From: Hellea sp039977295
Lineage (GTDB): Bacteria > Pseudomonadota > Alphaproteobacteria > Caulobacterales > Maricaulaceae
NCBI GenBank assembly: GCA_039977295.1
Contig: JBDWDN010000012.1
Location: forward strand, 930,001-994,000
Reading direction: 5' to 3'
DNA: 64,000 nt
The translations under genes and the position numbers were made by a program. This document shows, piece by piece, positions 32,960 through 42,123 of this stretch; within the stretch, counting starts at the first letter, position 1, and every line of letters begins with the position of its first letter. A model generated the notes under the pieces. The model did not search any database and was not told the origin of the DNA. It was given only the letters and a program-made list of their open reading frames with translations.

Positions 32960-35398
32960 TTAGAACTTAACCTCAATCAGGCCCGCATCATCGAGTGTGC
33001 CAAAGACAGTCCTGCCATTGACAGTGACTTTGTAATCGCCCTTAAATCCGCGCAGTGACATTTGGCCTAACTGATTTGTGATGCCGGTTTCCCGCGTCCA
33101 CCACTCACGCTTAATAGTCTCCTGCCAAGCTTTATAATTGGGTTTTTCCGACCAGTCTTCTCGTAGCATAGCTGCATTTGGTTTCCAGTGGTCGCCTTCC
33201 CACCATCCCCACACAATAAAAGCTTCGAGTGCAGGAGAGGCAAAAGCGGCTTGAAGAATATCACGCGTATAGGCCGCTTGAGAGCCCTCATCCAAAGTTT
33301 CTATGTCAAATTCCGTAATATGGAGCGGCAATCCGTATTGTCCAAAGTCCTCTAATATTTCCATGATACGCTTTGGGTTTGTTAACCCCGCTGAGAAATG
33401 ACCTTGAAAGCCGATACCGCCAAGCGGCACATCTTGCCACCGCATAGTGCGTATCCAGTCATGATAGAAATCAATCGCTTTTTGATTTACGCCGCCATTA
33501 TTGAGAATGGCATAGTCATTTATAAATAACGGAATATCAGGCGCAATTTCATGCGCTGCTTTGAACACATCAGCGACCAAATCTGGATTACCATTCTCTT
33601 TGAAATATTGGTTAGATCTCGGCTCATTGGAAACATCTATGGCTATGGGCTCATAGTCTTTCACAAAGTTCATGACCTCACGTGTATGCCGTAAGACCTG
33701 TTCCCGCTGTTTTTTAGCTTTGCCTTTATTCTTAGTGATGCGGCTCGGCATGTAATTTTCGCCAGGCCAGATAATCGGGTGTCCTCGCCACGCTATACCT
33801 TGTTTGTGCGCATATTGGACCGTTTCGCGGTAATTTCCCTCAAAAGAGTTAGCTCCGTTCCATCCCCAGTCTTGCCAGTAAAGCGGTAGGGTCGCCATAT
33901 TGAAGCTCTCATTAAAGCTCTTGTGATACTGGGTATTTTTCTCCCCGCCCTTTTTGACGAATTCATGACCAACAAAACTTCCGAAGTGAAATTTGTGTTT
34001 TACCATCTCGACCGTCACATTAGCGTTGGCAACAGGGTTACCAGATGCGTCTGTGACCTTGACCGTTAAATTGCCCTTTCGGTACTTTTCAATATTTGCC
34101 TTAGCTTTTGCGCGCCACGGCGCATTTGCCTCCTGCCCGTTATAAGTGACCTTGTTGCGCGGTAAATTCCGCGCATCGAGGCCTTGCCCAAGGTTAATCA
34201 AGTAAGCAGGTCCCAAGCGTAAGGTCTGCTTTGTTAAACCCATATGGAATGACACGCCCGACCCGCCTGGCGCTATATCGTGATTTGAAACACCCGATGT
34301 GTAATAGATCTTCCAGTCGCGGCTTAGGTAGGCCGCGCTGCTCGCCGCCTCTTCATAGGGGTCTCCGCTTTGTTGAACACGGACAGGTGAGATTATAGGT
34401 GTCTGAGCTTCATTCTTGGCGGATATCCCTTTCGCCCAGAACGCCAGAACAACGGCATCGCCTTTTTTCACGGCCCGCATGGAGGGCCAATTAACGCCCG
34501 TACTCCAACTATTAAGCCCTGTCTCTTTGACTGTAACTTCGAGCGCCTTGCCGCCTGTGACGCCTGCATCATCGACGAGGGTGTGGTTCTCATTATCTCC
34601 AAAAACCTGAGCAACAGTAACTGAAGGATCATTTATTAAAGTGCCTTTGCGCGGCAGCTTAGCTTGCAAATTATCTAAGTCTTTTTGGAAATGCGGAAGC
34701 ATTTTATAGGTGGCGGGCTGCGAAGCCGATGCAGAAACAGGCTGCGTTTCTGTCTGCAATTTCTCAGAAACCGTCGATACCGGCATTGCAGAGGCGTCTA
34801 TCGTTCCAGGCCCCATATTCATCAGATAGACAGGTCCCAAATCAATTGTATGCGCAGCTGTACTCAGATGAATAGCGAGCCCAACACCGCCCTTTTTGAA
34901 TGTCTTGGGAAGAGCCGCATAAATAAAATACTGATTCCAGCTGGAGGTAACAATCGCTTCATTAGATTTAAACTGGGCATACGGATCGCCCATTTGCTGA
35001 ATATGAAAGGGTAAACGAGTCTCGGTCGTTCCCTCAGGAAGTTTTGCGGCGCGTGCCCAAAACGCCCCTAACAAAACGTCGCCTTTCTGAGTCGCCAATT
35101 GGGTCTTGCCATTCGCCCCCTTATCCCAAGGGTTGGCCCCCGCCTTCTTGACCTTTAGGCGCAGTGCCTTACCCCCAGGAACTTCCGGAGTGGAGATAGT
35201 TTTGGGTTGTTTCTTTACGTTATAGACTTCCCATCCCTTAGGAGAAGGATGTCTAATCATCTCCGAAGCGCGCGGGAGCATTTTCCAAATGCGCGTGCCT
35301 TCAGCGTTGTATTCCTCCGTATCATCGGCAAAACAAGGCGGCGCCAAGCAAAACACCCATAGGACTAAGGCAGATAAGAAAACCCTCACTAATTTCAT
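32960..35398 (-). CDS. endo-1,4-beta-xylanase, GH10, with duplicated N-terminal modules
   Basis: Secreted xylan-degrading enzyme of 812 residues. The signal peptide MKLVRVFLSALVLWVFCLAP is followed by two related modules (about 35-205 and 235-410). Both have WxMLP/YKMLP starts, GGKALRLKV/GGKALEVTV, GDVLLGAFWA/GDAVVLAFWA, QQMGDPY/QQSGDPY and LGPVYLMNMG/LGPAYLINLG; they look like carbohydrate-binding jelly rolls. A linker (LTVKVTDASGNPVANANV) leads to the GH10 barrel. Its acid/base Glu is in IDVSNEPRSN and its nucleophile in LHITEFDIETL; FHFGSFVGHEF and the WRGHPIIWPG strand fit. ATG 35398 is chosen; a TTG two codons earlier is less likely. Downstream of the sugar isomerase-like gene, 18 bases apart. 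Confidence 0.93.
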   Translation of the reverse strand: MKLVRVFLSALVLWVFCLAPPCFADDTEEYNAEGTRIWKMLPRASEMIRHPSPKGWEVYNVKKQPKTISTPEVPGGKALRLKVKKAGANPWDKGANGKTQLATQKGDVLLGAFWARAAKLPEGTTETRLPFHIQQMGDPYAQFKSNEAIVTSSWNQYFIYAALPKTFKKGGVGLAIHLSTAAHTIDLGPVYLMNMGPGTIDASAMPVSTVSEKLQTETQPVSASASQPATYKMLPHFQKDLDNLQAKLPRKGTLINDPSVTVAQVFGDNENHTLVDDAGVTGGKALEVTVKETGLNSWSTGVNWPSMRAVKKGDAVVLAFWAKGISAKNEAQTPIISPVRVQQSGDPYEEAASSAAYLSRDWKIYYTSGVSNHDIAPGGSGVSFHMGLTKQTLRLGPAYLINLGQGLDARNLPRNKVTYNGQEANAPWRAKAKANIEKYRKGNLTVKVTDASGNPVANANVTVEMVKHKFHFGSFVGHEFVKKGGEKNTQYHKSFNESFNMATLPLYWQDWGWNGANSFEGNYRETVQYAHKQGIAWRGHPIIWPGENYMPSRITKNKGKAKKQREQVLRHTREVMNFVKDYEPIAIDVSNEPRSNQYFKENGNPDLVADVFKAAHEIAPDIPLFINDYAILNNGGVNQKAIDFYHDWIRTMRWQDVPLGGIGFQGHFSAGLTNPKRIMEILEDFGQYGLPLHITEFDIETLDEGSQAAYTRDILQAAFASPALEAFIVWGWWEGDHWKPNAAMLREDWSEKPNYKAWQETIKREWWTRETGITNQLGQMSLRGFKGDYKVTVNGRTVFGTLDDAGLIEVKF

Positions 35399-35416
35399 AA
35401 ACAACTGTTCCTGGTC

Positions 35417-36307
35417 TTAAAACCGCATCGCCCGAACCGAGTCATGACTCACCTTGATCGAATTTCTAAATGGCTTAACGGGATTGTCGTGCTCGGTAAT
35501 GAAATATTCCATTCCTGATATATCGTTCAGGGCGAAATAGCTTTCAAACGGCATTGTGCCTTCGCCGACATTGACCATTAGCTGTTTGGAGATATTGCCA
35601 TAATCGCGGCTCTCATAAAACGGTTTGGGGTCGCCCTTCATATCTTTGATGTGACAGAGTTTAAAGCGCCCCGGCGCGCTTTTGAAAAGCGCGGGAATAT
35701 CGATAGAGGCGAGCGCCGCCCAGAAAAAGTCGAGTTCGAAATCAACATTTTCAGTTGATGTTTGCTCTAACAAAACATCCATCGCGGTTTCGCCGCCGCC
35801 CAAATCATCAAATTCAAATTGATGATTGTGATAGGCAAGACGTACGCCATTATCTCTCATTATTTTGCCTGAGGCCTCAAAGGCTTTGGCGTGGCGAACC
35901 CAATCCTCTTTGCTACGCTGCGCTTCATCGACCCACGGCACGATGGCATATTTACAGCCTAACGTTTGACAGGTTTTAGCAAGTGCCTCTGGTGTATTTA
36001 CAGCCGCGTCATAGGACACGTGGCTGGCGGGCGAATAAAGCCCCGCATCTTTAACCATTGCCGCCAGATCTTCAGGGCTACGTTCTGAGAAATTACGGCC
36101 ATTGAGCTCTACATAATCATAGCCAACCTCTTTGATCATTTTGAGCGTTCCAACGGGGTTAGGTTCAAATATTTCGCGTAGCGTGTAGCTTTGGATACCG
36201 ACTTTATCAATTTGGCCTACTGCCTTGCTCTCGATTGTTTTACCGCCACATGCCGCAAGGCCCAACGCAGCAGCTGTCCCGCCCATAAATAGTCTCCGTG
36301 AATACAT
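35417..36307 (-). CDS. TAT-exported sugar phosphate isomerase/epimerase-like protein
   Basis: TIM-barrel protein of the xylose isomerase-like family (AP endonuclease 2 fold), 296 residues. MYSRRLFMGGTAAALGLAAC is a twin-arginine signal with a lipobox-type Cys, so it is probably a folded periplasmic lipoprotein. Metal-site residues are visible in YVELNGRNF, LAYHNHQFEF, VDFELDFFWA, CHIKDMKG and FITEHDNP. Such proteins sit beside GMC oxidoreductases in clusters that oxidise sugars at C3 and then isomerise or eliminate; that role is inferred. The start shares a base with the stop of the upstream GMC gene (TAATG). Confidence 0.88.
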   Translation of the reverse strand: MYSRRLFMGGTAAALGLAACGGKTIESKAVGQIDKVGIQSYTLREIFEPNPVGTLKMIKEVGYDYVELNGRNFSERSPEDLAAMVKDAGLYSPASHVSYDAAVNTPEALAKTCQTLGCKYAIVPWVDEAQRSKEDWVRHAKAFEASGKIMRDNGVRLAYHNHQFEFDDLGGGETAMDVLLEQTSTENVDFELDFFWAALASIDIPALFKSAPGRFKLCHIKDMKGDPKPFYESRDYGNISKQLMVNVGEGTMPFESYFALNDISGMEYFITEHDNPVKPFRNSIKVSHDSVRAMRF

Positions 36308-37995
36308 TAGAACACTCCTTGTTCGATTAAGTCAGCCGCATGATGTGCGGCCCGCGCGGATAGCGCCATATAGGTTATAGAGGGGTTTTGAATGGCCGAA
36401 GATGTCATCGCGGCTCCGTCAGTTATAAAAAGGTTCTCGACGTCCCAAGCTTGGTTCCATTTATTCAGAACAGATGTCTTGGGATCACGCCCCATACGTG
36501 CCGTGCCCATTTCATGAATACGGTTACCGGGCTTAGTGGGCTTAACGTCATGGACTTGAATGTTCTTGAAACCGCCTTTTGTCAGAATGTCTTCGGCGTC
36601 TTTAGAGGCCGCTTTCAACAATGCCCATTCATTGGGGCCCATGCGGGCATCCATAACAGGCAACGGGATTCCCCACTTATCCTTTTGGGTTTCGCTAAGG
36701 GTCACGCGGTTATTGGGGTCGGGTAAAACTTCACCATAAGCATCCAGAAACACGGTCCAAGGGCCAGGCTTGCGGTTAGATGCTTTAAACGCTTCGCCAA
36801 TACCAGACCGGTTTCCTGTCCATGATCCGCGTCCGGTATAAACTTGGAATGCAAAGCCGCGTTTGTAGTCCTGATCATAATTGGGATAGTTGCGATAGCG
36901 CGGAATATAGCCCTGCCCGGGGTGACGCCCATAAAAATATTTGTCATCCATTCCTTCAATTTCAGCCTGCGCCTGAGCGCCCGCAACATGATCCATGAGA
37001 TTACGGCCAACCTGGTCAGAGCTATTGGCAAGACCATTCGGTATTTCCTCGTTCGCGGATTGAAGAAGTATCGCAGCTGTGTTGATGGCTGACGCGTTGA
37101 GGAAAACAACCTTTGCTGAGTATGTGGTTGTTTGCTTAGTCAATCGGTCAATCACTCTGACACCTGTCGCGCGTTTCGTTTTTGGGTCATAAATAACGGA
37201 GTGAACTATCGAGTCAGGCTTCAACGTTAAGTTACCTGTGTTTTTGGCTGCAGGGAGTGTTGCGGAGTTGGAGCTGAAATAGGCCCCATAAGAGCACCCT
37301 CTGAAACAGTGATAACGTGCCTGACAGGGTCCGCGTCCCAATGCCTCCTGCTCTGGCGTTGTTCGGGTCAGATTTGCGACGCGCCCTGTAATCATCTGGC
37401 GATCATCAAAATTCGCCTTGATACGGGATTGCAGCTCTTTGGCGGCGCAATCCATCTCAAAAGCTGGCAGAAACTCGCCATCTGGGAGCTGTCCGAGACC
37501 ATCTTTATTACCTGCAACGCCCGCGAATTTTTCGACCTTGTCGTACCATGGCTTTAAGTCAGCATAACGAATAGGCCAATCCACCCCCACACCATCAACT
37601 TTATTGGCGTTAAAGTCATGGTCCGAGAACCGGTAACTCATCCGGGCCCAAAGAAGCGAGCGTCCACCCACATGGTAGCCCCTAAACCATTCATAATCCG
37701 TGCCCTCTGCTGTGGCATAGGGATGTTCGCTATCCTTTACCCAAAGGTGCTTGGTGCTTTCAAAAAAGACATAGACATCTTTGTGACGCGCATAATGGGC
37801 ATTTGCTTCTTCGGGCTGGACACGGTCCAGAAACTTCTTATCCCACGGATCGAGCATATCCGTATAATCCTTCGCGGGATCGATATCTCTGCCCCGCTCT
37901 AAGACGAGTGTCTTCATCCCGCGCTCACACATCTCTTTTGCGACCCATCCGCCAGACATCCCAGACCCCACAACGATGACATCAAAGTCGGCCAT
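36307..37995 (-). CDS. GMC family FAD-dependent oxidoreductase
   Basis: Glucose-methanol-choline type flavoprotein, 562 residues. FAD motif DVIVVGSGMSGGWVAKEMCE at the N-terminus, HVGGRSLLWARMSYRFSD, PCQARYHCFRGCSYGAYFSS, and a C-terminal half with the catalytic His in HEMGTARMGRDPKTSVL and Asn in AIQNPSITYMAL. No signal peptide; relatives often pair with a small TAT-exported subunit 3, which is not seen here. The substrate is probably a sugar or sugar alcohol. It is coupled at both ends by TAATG overlaps to the other GMC gene and the isomerase-like gene, forming one operon. Confidence 0.92.
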   Translation of the reverse strand: MADFDVIVVGSGMSGGWVAKEMCERGMKTLVLERGRDIDPAKDYTDMLDPWDKKFLDRVQPEEANAHYARHKDVYVFFESTKHLWVKDSEHPYATAEGTDYEWFRGYHVGGRSLLWARMSYRFSDHDFNANKVDGVGVDWPIRYADLKPWYDKVEKFAGVAGNKDGLGQLPDGEFLPAFEMDCAAKELQSRIKANFDDRQMITGRVANLTRTTPEQEALGRGPCQARYHCFRGCSYGAYFSSNSATLPAAKNTGNLTLKPDSIVHSVIYDPKTKRATGVRVIDRLTKQTTTYSAKVVFLNASAINTAAILLQSANEEIPNGLANSSDQVGRNLMDHVAGAQAQAEIEGMDDKYFYGRHPGQGYIPRYRNYPNYDQDYKRGFAFQVYTGRGSWTGNRSGIGEAFKASNRKPGPWTVFLDAYGEVLPDPNNRVTLSETQKDKWGIPLPVMDARMGPNEWALLKAASKDAEDILTKGGFKNIQVHDVKPTKPGNRIHEMGTARMGRDPKTSVLNKWNQAWDVENLFITDGAAMTSSAIQNPSITYMALSARAAHHAADLIEQGVF

Positions 37996-39695
37996 TAGAG
38001 AACTCCTTCTCGCAAAAGATCGGCGGCATGATTTGCAGCTCTCGCCGAGAAAGCCATATAGCTTAGAGACGGGTTTTGAACGGCTGACGAGGTCATGAAA
38101 GACCCGTCTGTGACGAAAAGGTTTGGAATATCATGCGCTTGGTTCCATCCATTTAAAACAGATGTCTTTGGATCTCGCCCCATGCGGATTGTCCCCATTT
38201 CATGCGTACGGCGCCCCAGCGATAGCCCATCATCTGTCGGTGTCTTACCCGGATTGATATCTTCAAAACCGGCCTGAGTTAGGATATCAACAGCGTCTTT
38301 TTGGGCGGCCTTCATCAACGCAATTTCATTTTCCCGCATCGGCGCATCCACGAACGCAATAGGCTGTCCCCATCTATCTGTTTTAGTTTTATGAAGCGTA
38401 ACACGGTTATCGGGATGCGGAAGGATTTCACCAAAGCCGTCCAAAACAATGCGCCAATCTCCTGGCGTTCGATTCGCGTCTTTAAAGGCCTTGCCGATAC
38501 CGGAGTGCCAGCCGCCCGCGCCGCTACGGCCAGAATAGACTTGATAGGCAAAGCCCCTTTGATAGTCCTCTTGCTGATCTGGGAAATTTCGAAAGCGCGG
38601 AATATAGGCATTCGTAGGCCGCCGCCCATAAACATATTTATCTTTATGCCCTGGCACGCGAGCCTCAACCCAAACGCCGCCAACATGGTCCATAAGGTTT
38701 CGCCCGACTTGATCCGAGCGATTAGCTAATCCCGATGGGAAGCGCTCTGAGTCTGAATTTAAGAGGAGCATCGCCGAGCTAATAGTCGATGCGTTTAGGA
38801 ACACTATTTTCGCGGAATAAGTGGTTGCATCCTTGGTTTGGCTGTCTATGACCTCAACGCTTGAGACACGGTTGCCATCGGAATCATAGTTTAGCTTTGT
38901 AACGATTGCATTTGAGACGAGCGTGAGATTACCCGTGCGTTTAGCGGCCGGAAGCGTTGCTGAATTTGATGAAAAATAAGCGCCGTAAGAACAGCCATGA
39001 AAACACTTATTACGGGCTTGGCATTGTCCCCGCCCCAAAGCCTGCTGTTCCTCTGTTAGCCGTTTCAAATTTGCGACGCGCGCTATAATTAAATCACGGT
39101 TTGGAAAATTCTTCGCCATTTCGGCTTTCAAGGCCTGCTCCGCGCAGGTTAAGTCGAAAGGCGGAAGATAGTGCTCTCCGCCGGGTAATTGCGCGAGGCC
39201 ATCATCACGTCCAGCTATACCAACAAATTTTTCAACATGGTCATACCAAGGCGCAATATCATCATAACGCACCGGCCAATCCACGCCGTGGCCATCTAAT
39301 TTATTAGCTTCAAAATCATGAGGCGCGAGACGAAAAGACGCCCGTCCCCATAAGAGGGAACGACCTCCAACTCGGCTTCCTCGTCGCCATTTAAAATTAG
39401 TGGTATCGCCAACCTCATAAGGCTGATCACTATCCTTTATCCAGAGGTGCTTATTGCTCTCTTTGAAGGCATAGCTCGTGCTTTGAACATCGTAATCCGC
39501 TTTGATGTCATTGGGCGAGACGCGGTCGAAATGCTTCATGTCCCACGGATCGATATTATCTGAATAATCAGAAACGGGATCCAGGTCACTGCCGCGCTCC
39601 AGAACGCAAACTTTTAATCCTCGTTCGCAAAGCTCCTTGGCCACCCATCCGCCGGATATGCCTGACCCCACAATAATGGCGTCAAAGTCAGGCAC
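37995..39695 (-). CDS. GMC family FAD-dependent oxidoreductase (paralogue)
   Basis: A 566-residue paralogue of the neighbouring GMC protein. FAD motif DAIIVGSGISGGWVAKELCE, VGGRSLLWGRASFRLAPHDF, CQARNKCFHGCSYGAYFSS, catalytic His in HEMGTIRMGRDPKTSVLNGW and Asn in AVQNPSLSYMAF. It starts with GTG (VPDFDAI); the last codons of a broken GMC gene run over this start by eight bases. No signal peptide. It is followed by the second GMC gene with a TAATG junction. A role in sugar oxidation is inferred from the xylanase and isomerase neighbours. Confidence 0.92.
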   Translation of the reverse strand: MPDFDAIIVGSGISGGWVAKELCERGLKVCVLERGSDLDPVSDYSDNIDPWDMKHFDRVSPNDIKADYDVQSTSYAFKESNKHLWIKDSDQPYEVGDTTNFKWRRGSRVGGRSLLWGRASFRLAPHDFEANKLDGHGVDWPVRYDDIAPWYDHVEKFVGIAGRDDGLAQLPGGEHYLPPFDLTCAEQALKAEMAKNFPNRDLIIARVANLKRLTEEQQALGRGQCQARNKCFHGCSYGAYFSSNSATLPAAKRTGNLTLVSNAIVTKLNYDSDGNRVSSVEVIDSQTKDATTYSAKIVFLNASTISSAMLLLNSDSERFPSGLANRSDQVGRNLMDHVGGVWVEARVPGHKDKYVYGRRPTNAYIPRFRNFPDQQEDYQRGFAYQVYSGRSGAGGWHSGIGKAFKDANRTPGDWRIVLDGFGEILPHPDNRVTLHKTKTDRWGQPIAFVDAPMRENEIALMKAAQKDAVDILTQAGFEDINPGKTPTDDGLSLGRRTHEMGTIRMGRDPKTSVLNGWNQAHDIPNLFVTDGSFMTSSAVQNPSLSYMAFSARAANHAADLLREGVL

Positions 39696-40038
39696 CTAAA
39701 TCACACAAGACCGATGTTTTAGGGTCGCGGCCTCTACGGGCTGCCCCCATCTCATCAATGCCGTTTCTCGGTGGCGAAAGATAGTTTCCGTCCTTAAACG
39801 AGCCGCCAATATTTGTGCGGCCTGCCGCTTTGAGCATTTCAGCTGAATCAAGGCCTGCTTGCTTCATGAGGTTCTTTTCATTGTCCCCATGTTTAGAATC
39901 AAGAATTGGTGTTGCGAAACCACAATTATCGGTCTTGGTCACGTGAAGCCTTGCAGCTAGGCGGTGCACGTCGCCAATAAAAGCACCTTGGCCGCGGCTA
40001 ACCATGCCCATTCTAATTTTGCCGTGTAAAGGCTTCAT
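39688..40038 (-). pseudogene. truncated GMC oxidoreductase remnant
   Basis: A 116-codon frame that matches only the C-terminal third of a GMC enzyme: RLAARLHVTKTDNCGFATPI, then GDNEKNLMKQAGLDSAEMLK, then GIDEMGAARRGRDPKTSVL. The N-terminal ~430 residues, with the FAD fold, are missing. The last ~50 residues, with the catalytic Asn, are also gone: after PKTSVL it reads CDLGA and stops inside the start of the next GMC gene. The catalytic-site segment has HEMGTARMG changed to DEMGAARRG. It looks like a third GMC gene removed by internal and junction deletions. Confidence 0.8.
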
Positions 40039-40130
40039 GCATTATCCCCGGCGCATCTTTGACGCAGTATGATTTATGCTGTCATAGTTTAACCAGAGTG
40101 ACAGCGTTGTCATTTTGCCTATAAATCAAT

Positions 40131-41777
40131 CTATAAGCTAGGAATGTCAAGCCCCGCTTTTCGCCATCCTTCGAGAATGAGGCGTTTGAATTCAGGATTG
40201 GGGTGAAAATACATCATGGTCAAATAAACATGTTTTGCATAATCTGGGTTTGCGCTCAGAGATTTTTTGATGAAATCTTGCGCTTGCTCTGTCATTGACA
40301 AATGCCCCATCGAAGACAAACCCAAGACTTGTATGGCTACGGGCGAGTCGGGTGTTATTTCCCCTACCGTATTTATAACAGTTACGAAGTCCTGATCTTG
40401 AAATTTGCAAATTAAAGAGCTGGTGTGAAACCATAAAGGCGGACGCGCCACAAGCTCGAGTGCGGCGCTCTGAAATGAGAGCGCATTCTCAACATTTCCC
40501 CTAGAGGCAAGCGCGATAGCATAATAAGCTAACATATTGTAATCATTTGGATTTAGCGCAATTGACTTTGCGGCAACCTCGTCCGCAATATCAAAGTTAC
40601 CTGAGTGAAAATTTGCTTGAAAAAGAGCGTTAAATGCCAGAGCATTTTCAGGGTCTATTTCCACGGCGCGCCTTGCTGTACTCAATGCCGTCTTGAGGCG
40701 AGTTTCAGGATTTGAACTCGGGATCTGAAGCGTAACTAACAAGGTATTCAAAAGGGATATAACAGCCCAAGCGGATGAAAACCTCGGCGTGTCTATGATG
40801 ATTTTTTCAAACTCTGATAATAAGCCCTCAGCCTTAGAAGCGGTCGGAGAAATGCTCATCTCATAAAACTTTAACAAGGCCTCATAAGCTTTCATCGACG
40901 ATAAACGGCCAATAGGGGCCCGGCGATTATATCTATTTATGGCGCCAAATGGTGCAGCGACACTGGCGGCAACATGGGACGCAATTTCTTCTTGAATTTC
41001 AAAAAGATTCTCTGGCGTGTATTCGCGGTCAAAAATTTTCGAATAAACATGCTCTCCGGTCTGAACAGATATCAAGTTCACCGAAACACGCACAAGTTTC
41101 CCGGCGCGGCGAACATTTCCCGCCAAGGCAAACTGAACGTTATAGGCCTTAGCAATCTCTGACAAATTTGATGAGGCTTTTCCATCATCCATCACGCTGG
41201 CTGTTCGCGCGACAATCCGCATATATCTAAATTGCACGAGGGCATTGACGACTTCTGCGGTGACGCCTTCGGCAAAATACTTTGTATCATTATCGGCCGC
41301 AAGGTTTTGGAAAGTTAGAACGACAATGCCCGGCCTGTTCATCTTCTCTATGCCGACCACTGTGCTACGCTCGTCTTTACTTTCGAGCCGAGGGGCCTCG
41401 CAACGCACTTCGAAAACCGGCGCGTAACGTCCTTTGGGTATCAATATCCGAACAGGCGCATCTTTCCCGTCACTGGCATAATACAAATCTAACCGCCGCC
41501 TTAATTGACCTGCTTGCACCCGCACAATGGTATCTGCCTGAGGATCAAAATCATCAGCCCGATCAAAAACTTCAAGCCCAATGGCATATCCCTTTAGCCG
41601 GTCTTCACGGCCCTCTAGCGCTTCAGTGACAACATAGCTTAGAAATCGTTTCATTCGCGTGGTGTCTTTAAACAGAGCATGTGCTCGAACGCGGGCAAGT
41701 TCAGCTTCGACCAATGGGCGAATATTGCCATCACTAGCATGCGGCAGCGCTATTAAAGCTTGGGTTGCCGCTGTCAT
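40131..41777 (-). CDS. TolB-like/TPR protein with N-terminal alphaproteobacterial domain
   Basis: A 548-residue protein of the type often annotated as adenylate cyclase-like, but with no cyclase domain. Residues about 20-120 match a domain in such proteins: TRMKRFLSYVVTEALEGRED, LKGYAIGLEVFDR, DPQADTIVRVQAGQLRRRLD, VRILIPKGRYAPVF. It may be a divergent DNA-binding domain. Residues about 150-265 are TolB-like (GIVVLTFQNLAADNDTKYFA, GVTAEVVNALVQFRYMRIV, FALAGNVRRAGKLVRVSV). TPR-like helices follow (ALAFNALFQANFHSGNFD). No membrane segment. It is the first gene upstream of the GMC/xylanase operon and is a candidate regulator for it by position. Confidence 0.82.
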   Translation of the reverse strand: MTAATQALIALPHASDGNIRPLVEAELARVRAHALFKDTTRMKRFLSYVVTEALEGREDRLKGYAIGLEVFDRADDFDPQADTIVRVQAGQLRRRLDLYYASDGKDAPVRILIPKGRYAPVFEVRCEAPRLESKDERSTVVGIEKMNRPGIVVLTFQNLAADNDTKYFAEGVTAEVVNALVQFRYMRIVARTASVMDDGKASSNLSEIAKAYNVQFALAGNVRRAGKLVRVSVNLISVQTGEHVYSKIFDREYTPENLFEIQEEIASHVAASVAAPFGAINRYNRRAPIGRLSSMKAYEALLKFYEMSISPTASKAEGLLSEFEKIIIDTPRFSSAWAVISLLNTLLVTLQIPSSNPETRLKTALSTARRAVEIDPENALAFNALFQANFHSGNFDIADEVAAKSIALNPNDYNMLAYYAIALASRGNVENALSFQSAALELVARPPLWFHTSSLICKFQDQDFVTVINTVGEITPDSPVAIQVLGLSSMGHLSMTEQAQDFIKKSLSANPDYAKHVYLTMMYFHPNPEFKRLILEGWRKAGLDIPSL

Positions 41778-41979
41778 TTCATACTGCCCCGTATTTTATC
41801 CATAACACTCTATAGCACATTACACGTTAAGCATCACTGTGAATCACTGCCCCTTGAGCAATTATTTTGCTACCCCGAAAATATAAGATTTATCACCCTC
41901 ACCTAGCCGTTTTGTCACAGCGGGATTGAGAAGGTGTCGAGAAATGTCTTACGCCGTTACGTAAACACGCGCGCAAAGA
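41778..41979. other. non-coding stretch upstream of TolB/TPR gene
   Basis: Part of a 346-bp gap between divergent genes. It probably holds the promoter for the minus-strand TolB/TPR gene and, toward the right, TTACGTAA (a perfect 8-base palindrome). No open frame with a ribosome site was seen. Confidence 0.4.
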
Positions 41980-42090
41980 CGCTATGGCTGCTGTTTGCCC
42001 CACACATTTGACAGCCCGCCATAGCTTTCGGTCGTAAGTCTTCAGGGTCGACCCTCCAGCGGCTCTGCAGACTTACGGCCATTTTCATTT
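41980..42090 (+). ncRNA. possible structured RNA with two strong hairpins
   Basis: Two successive hairpins. The first pairs 41980-41993 with 42011-42025 (GCTATGGC...GCTGT with ACAGC...GCCATAGC). The second pairs 42030-42045 with 42065-42080 (GGTCGTAAGTCTTCAG with CTGCAGACTTACGGCC, 14 of 16 positions). ATTTTCATTTGTTT follows, like a terminator. No matching known RNA comes to mind. It could be a small RNA ending before the lipoprotein gene or a structured leader of it. Strand is assigned from the trailing T-rich run. Confidence 0.45.
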
Positions 42091-42123
42091 GTTTAGAGAT
42101 CATTTCAAGGCTAAGGACGTTTT

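Noticed and set aside
39688..40038. Reading the short GMC frame as a functional subunit.
   Set aside because: It lacks the FAD fold and the end of the catalytic domain and has changed catalytic-region residues; pseudogene is the better call.
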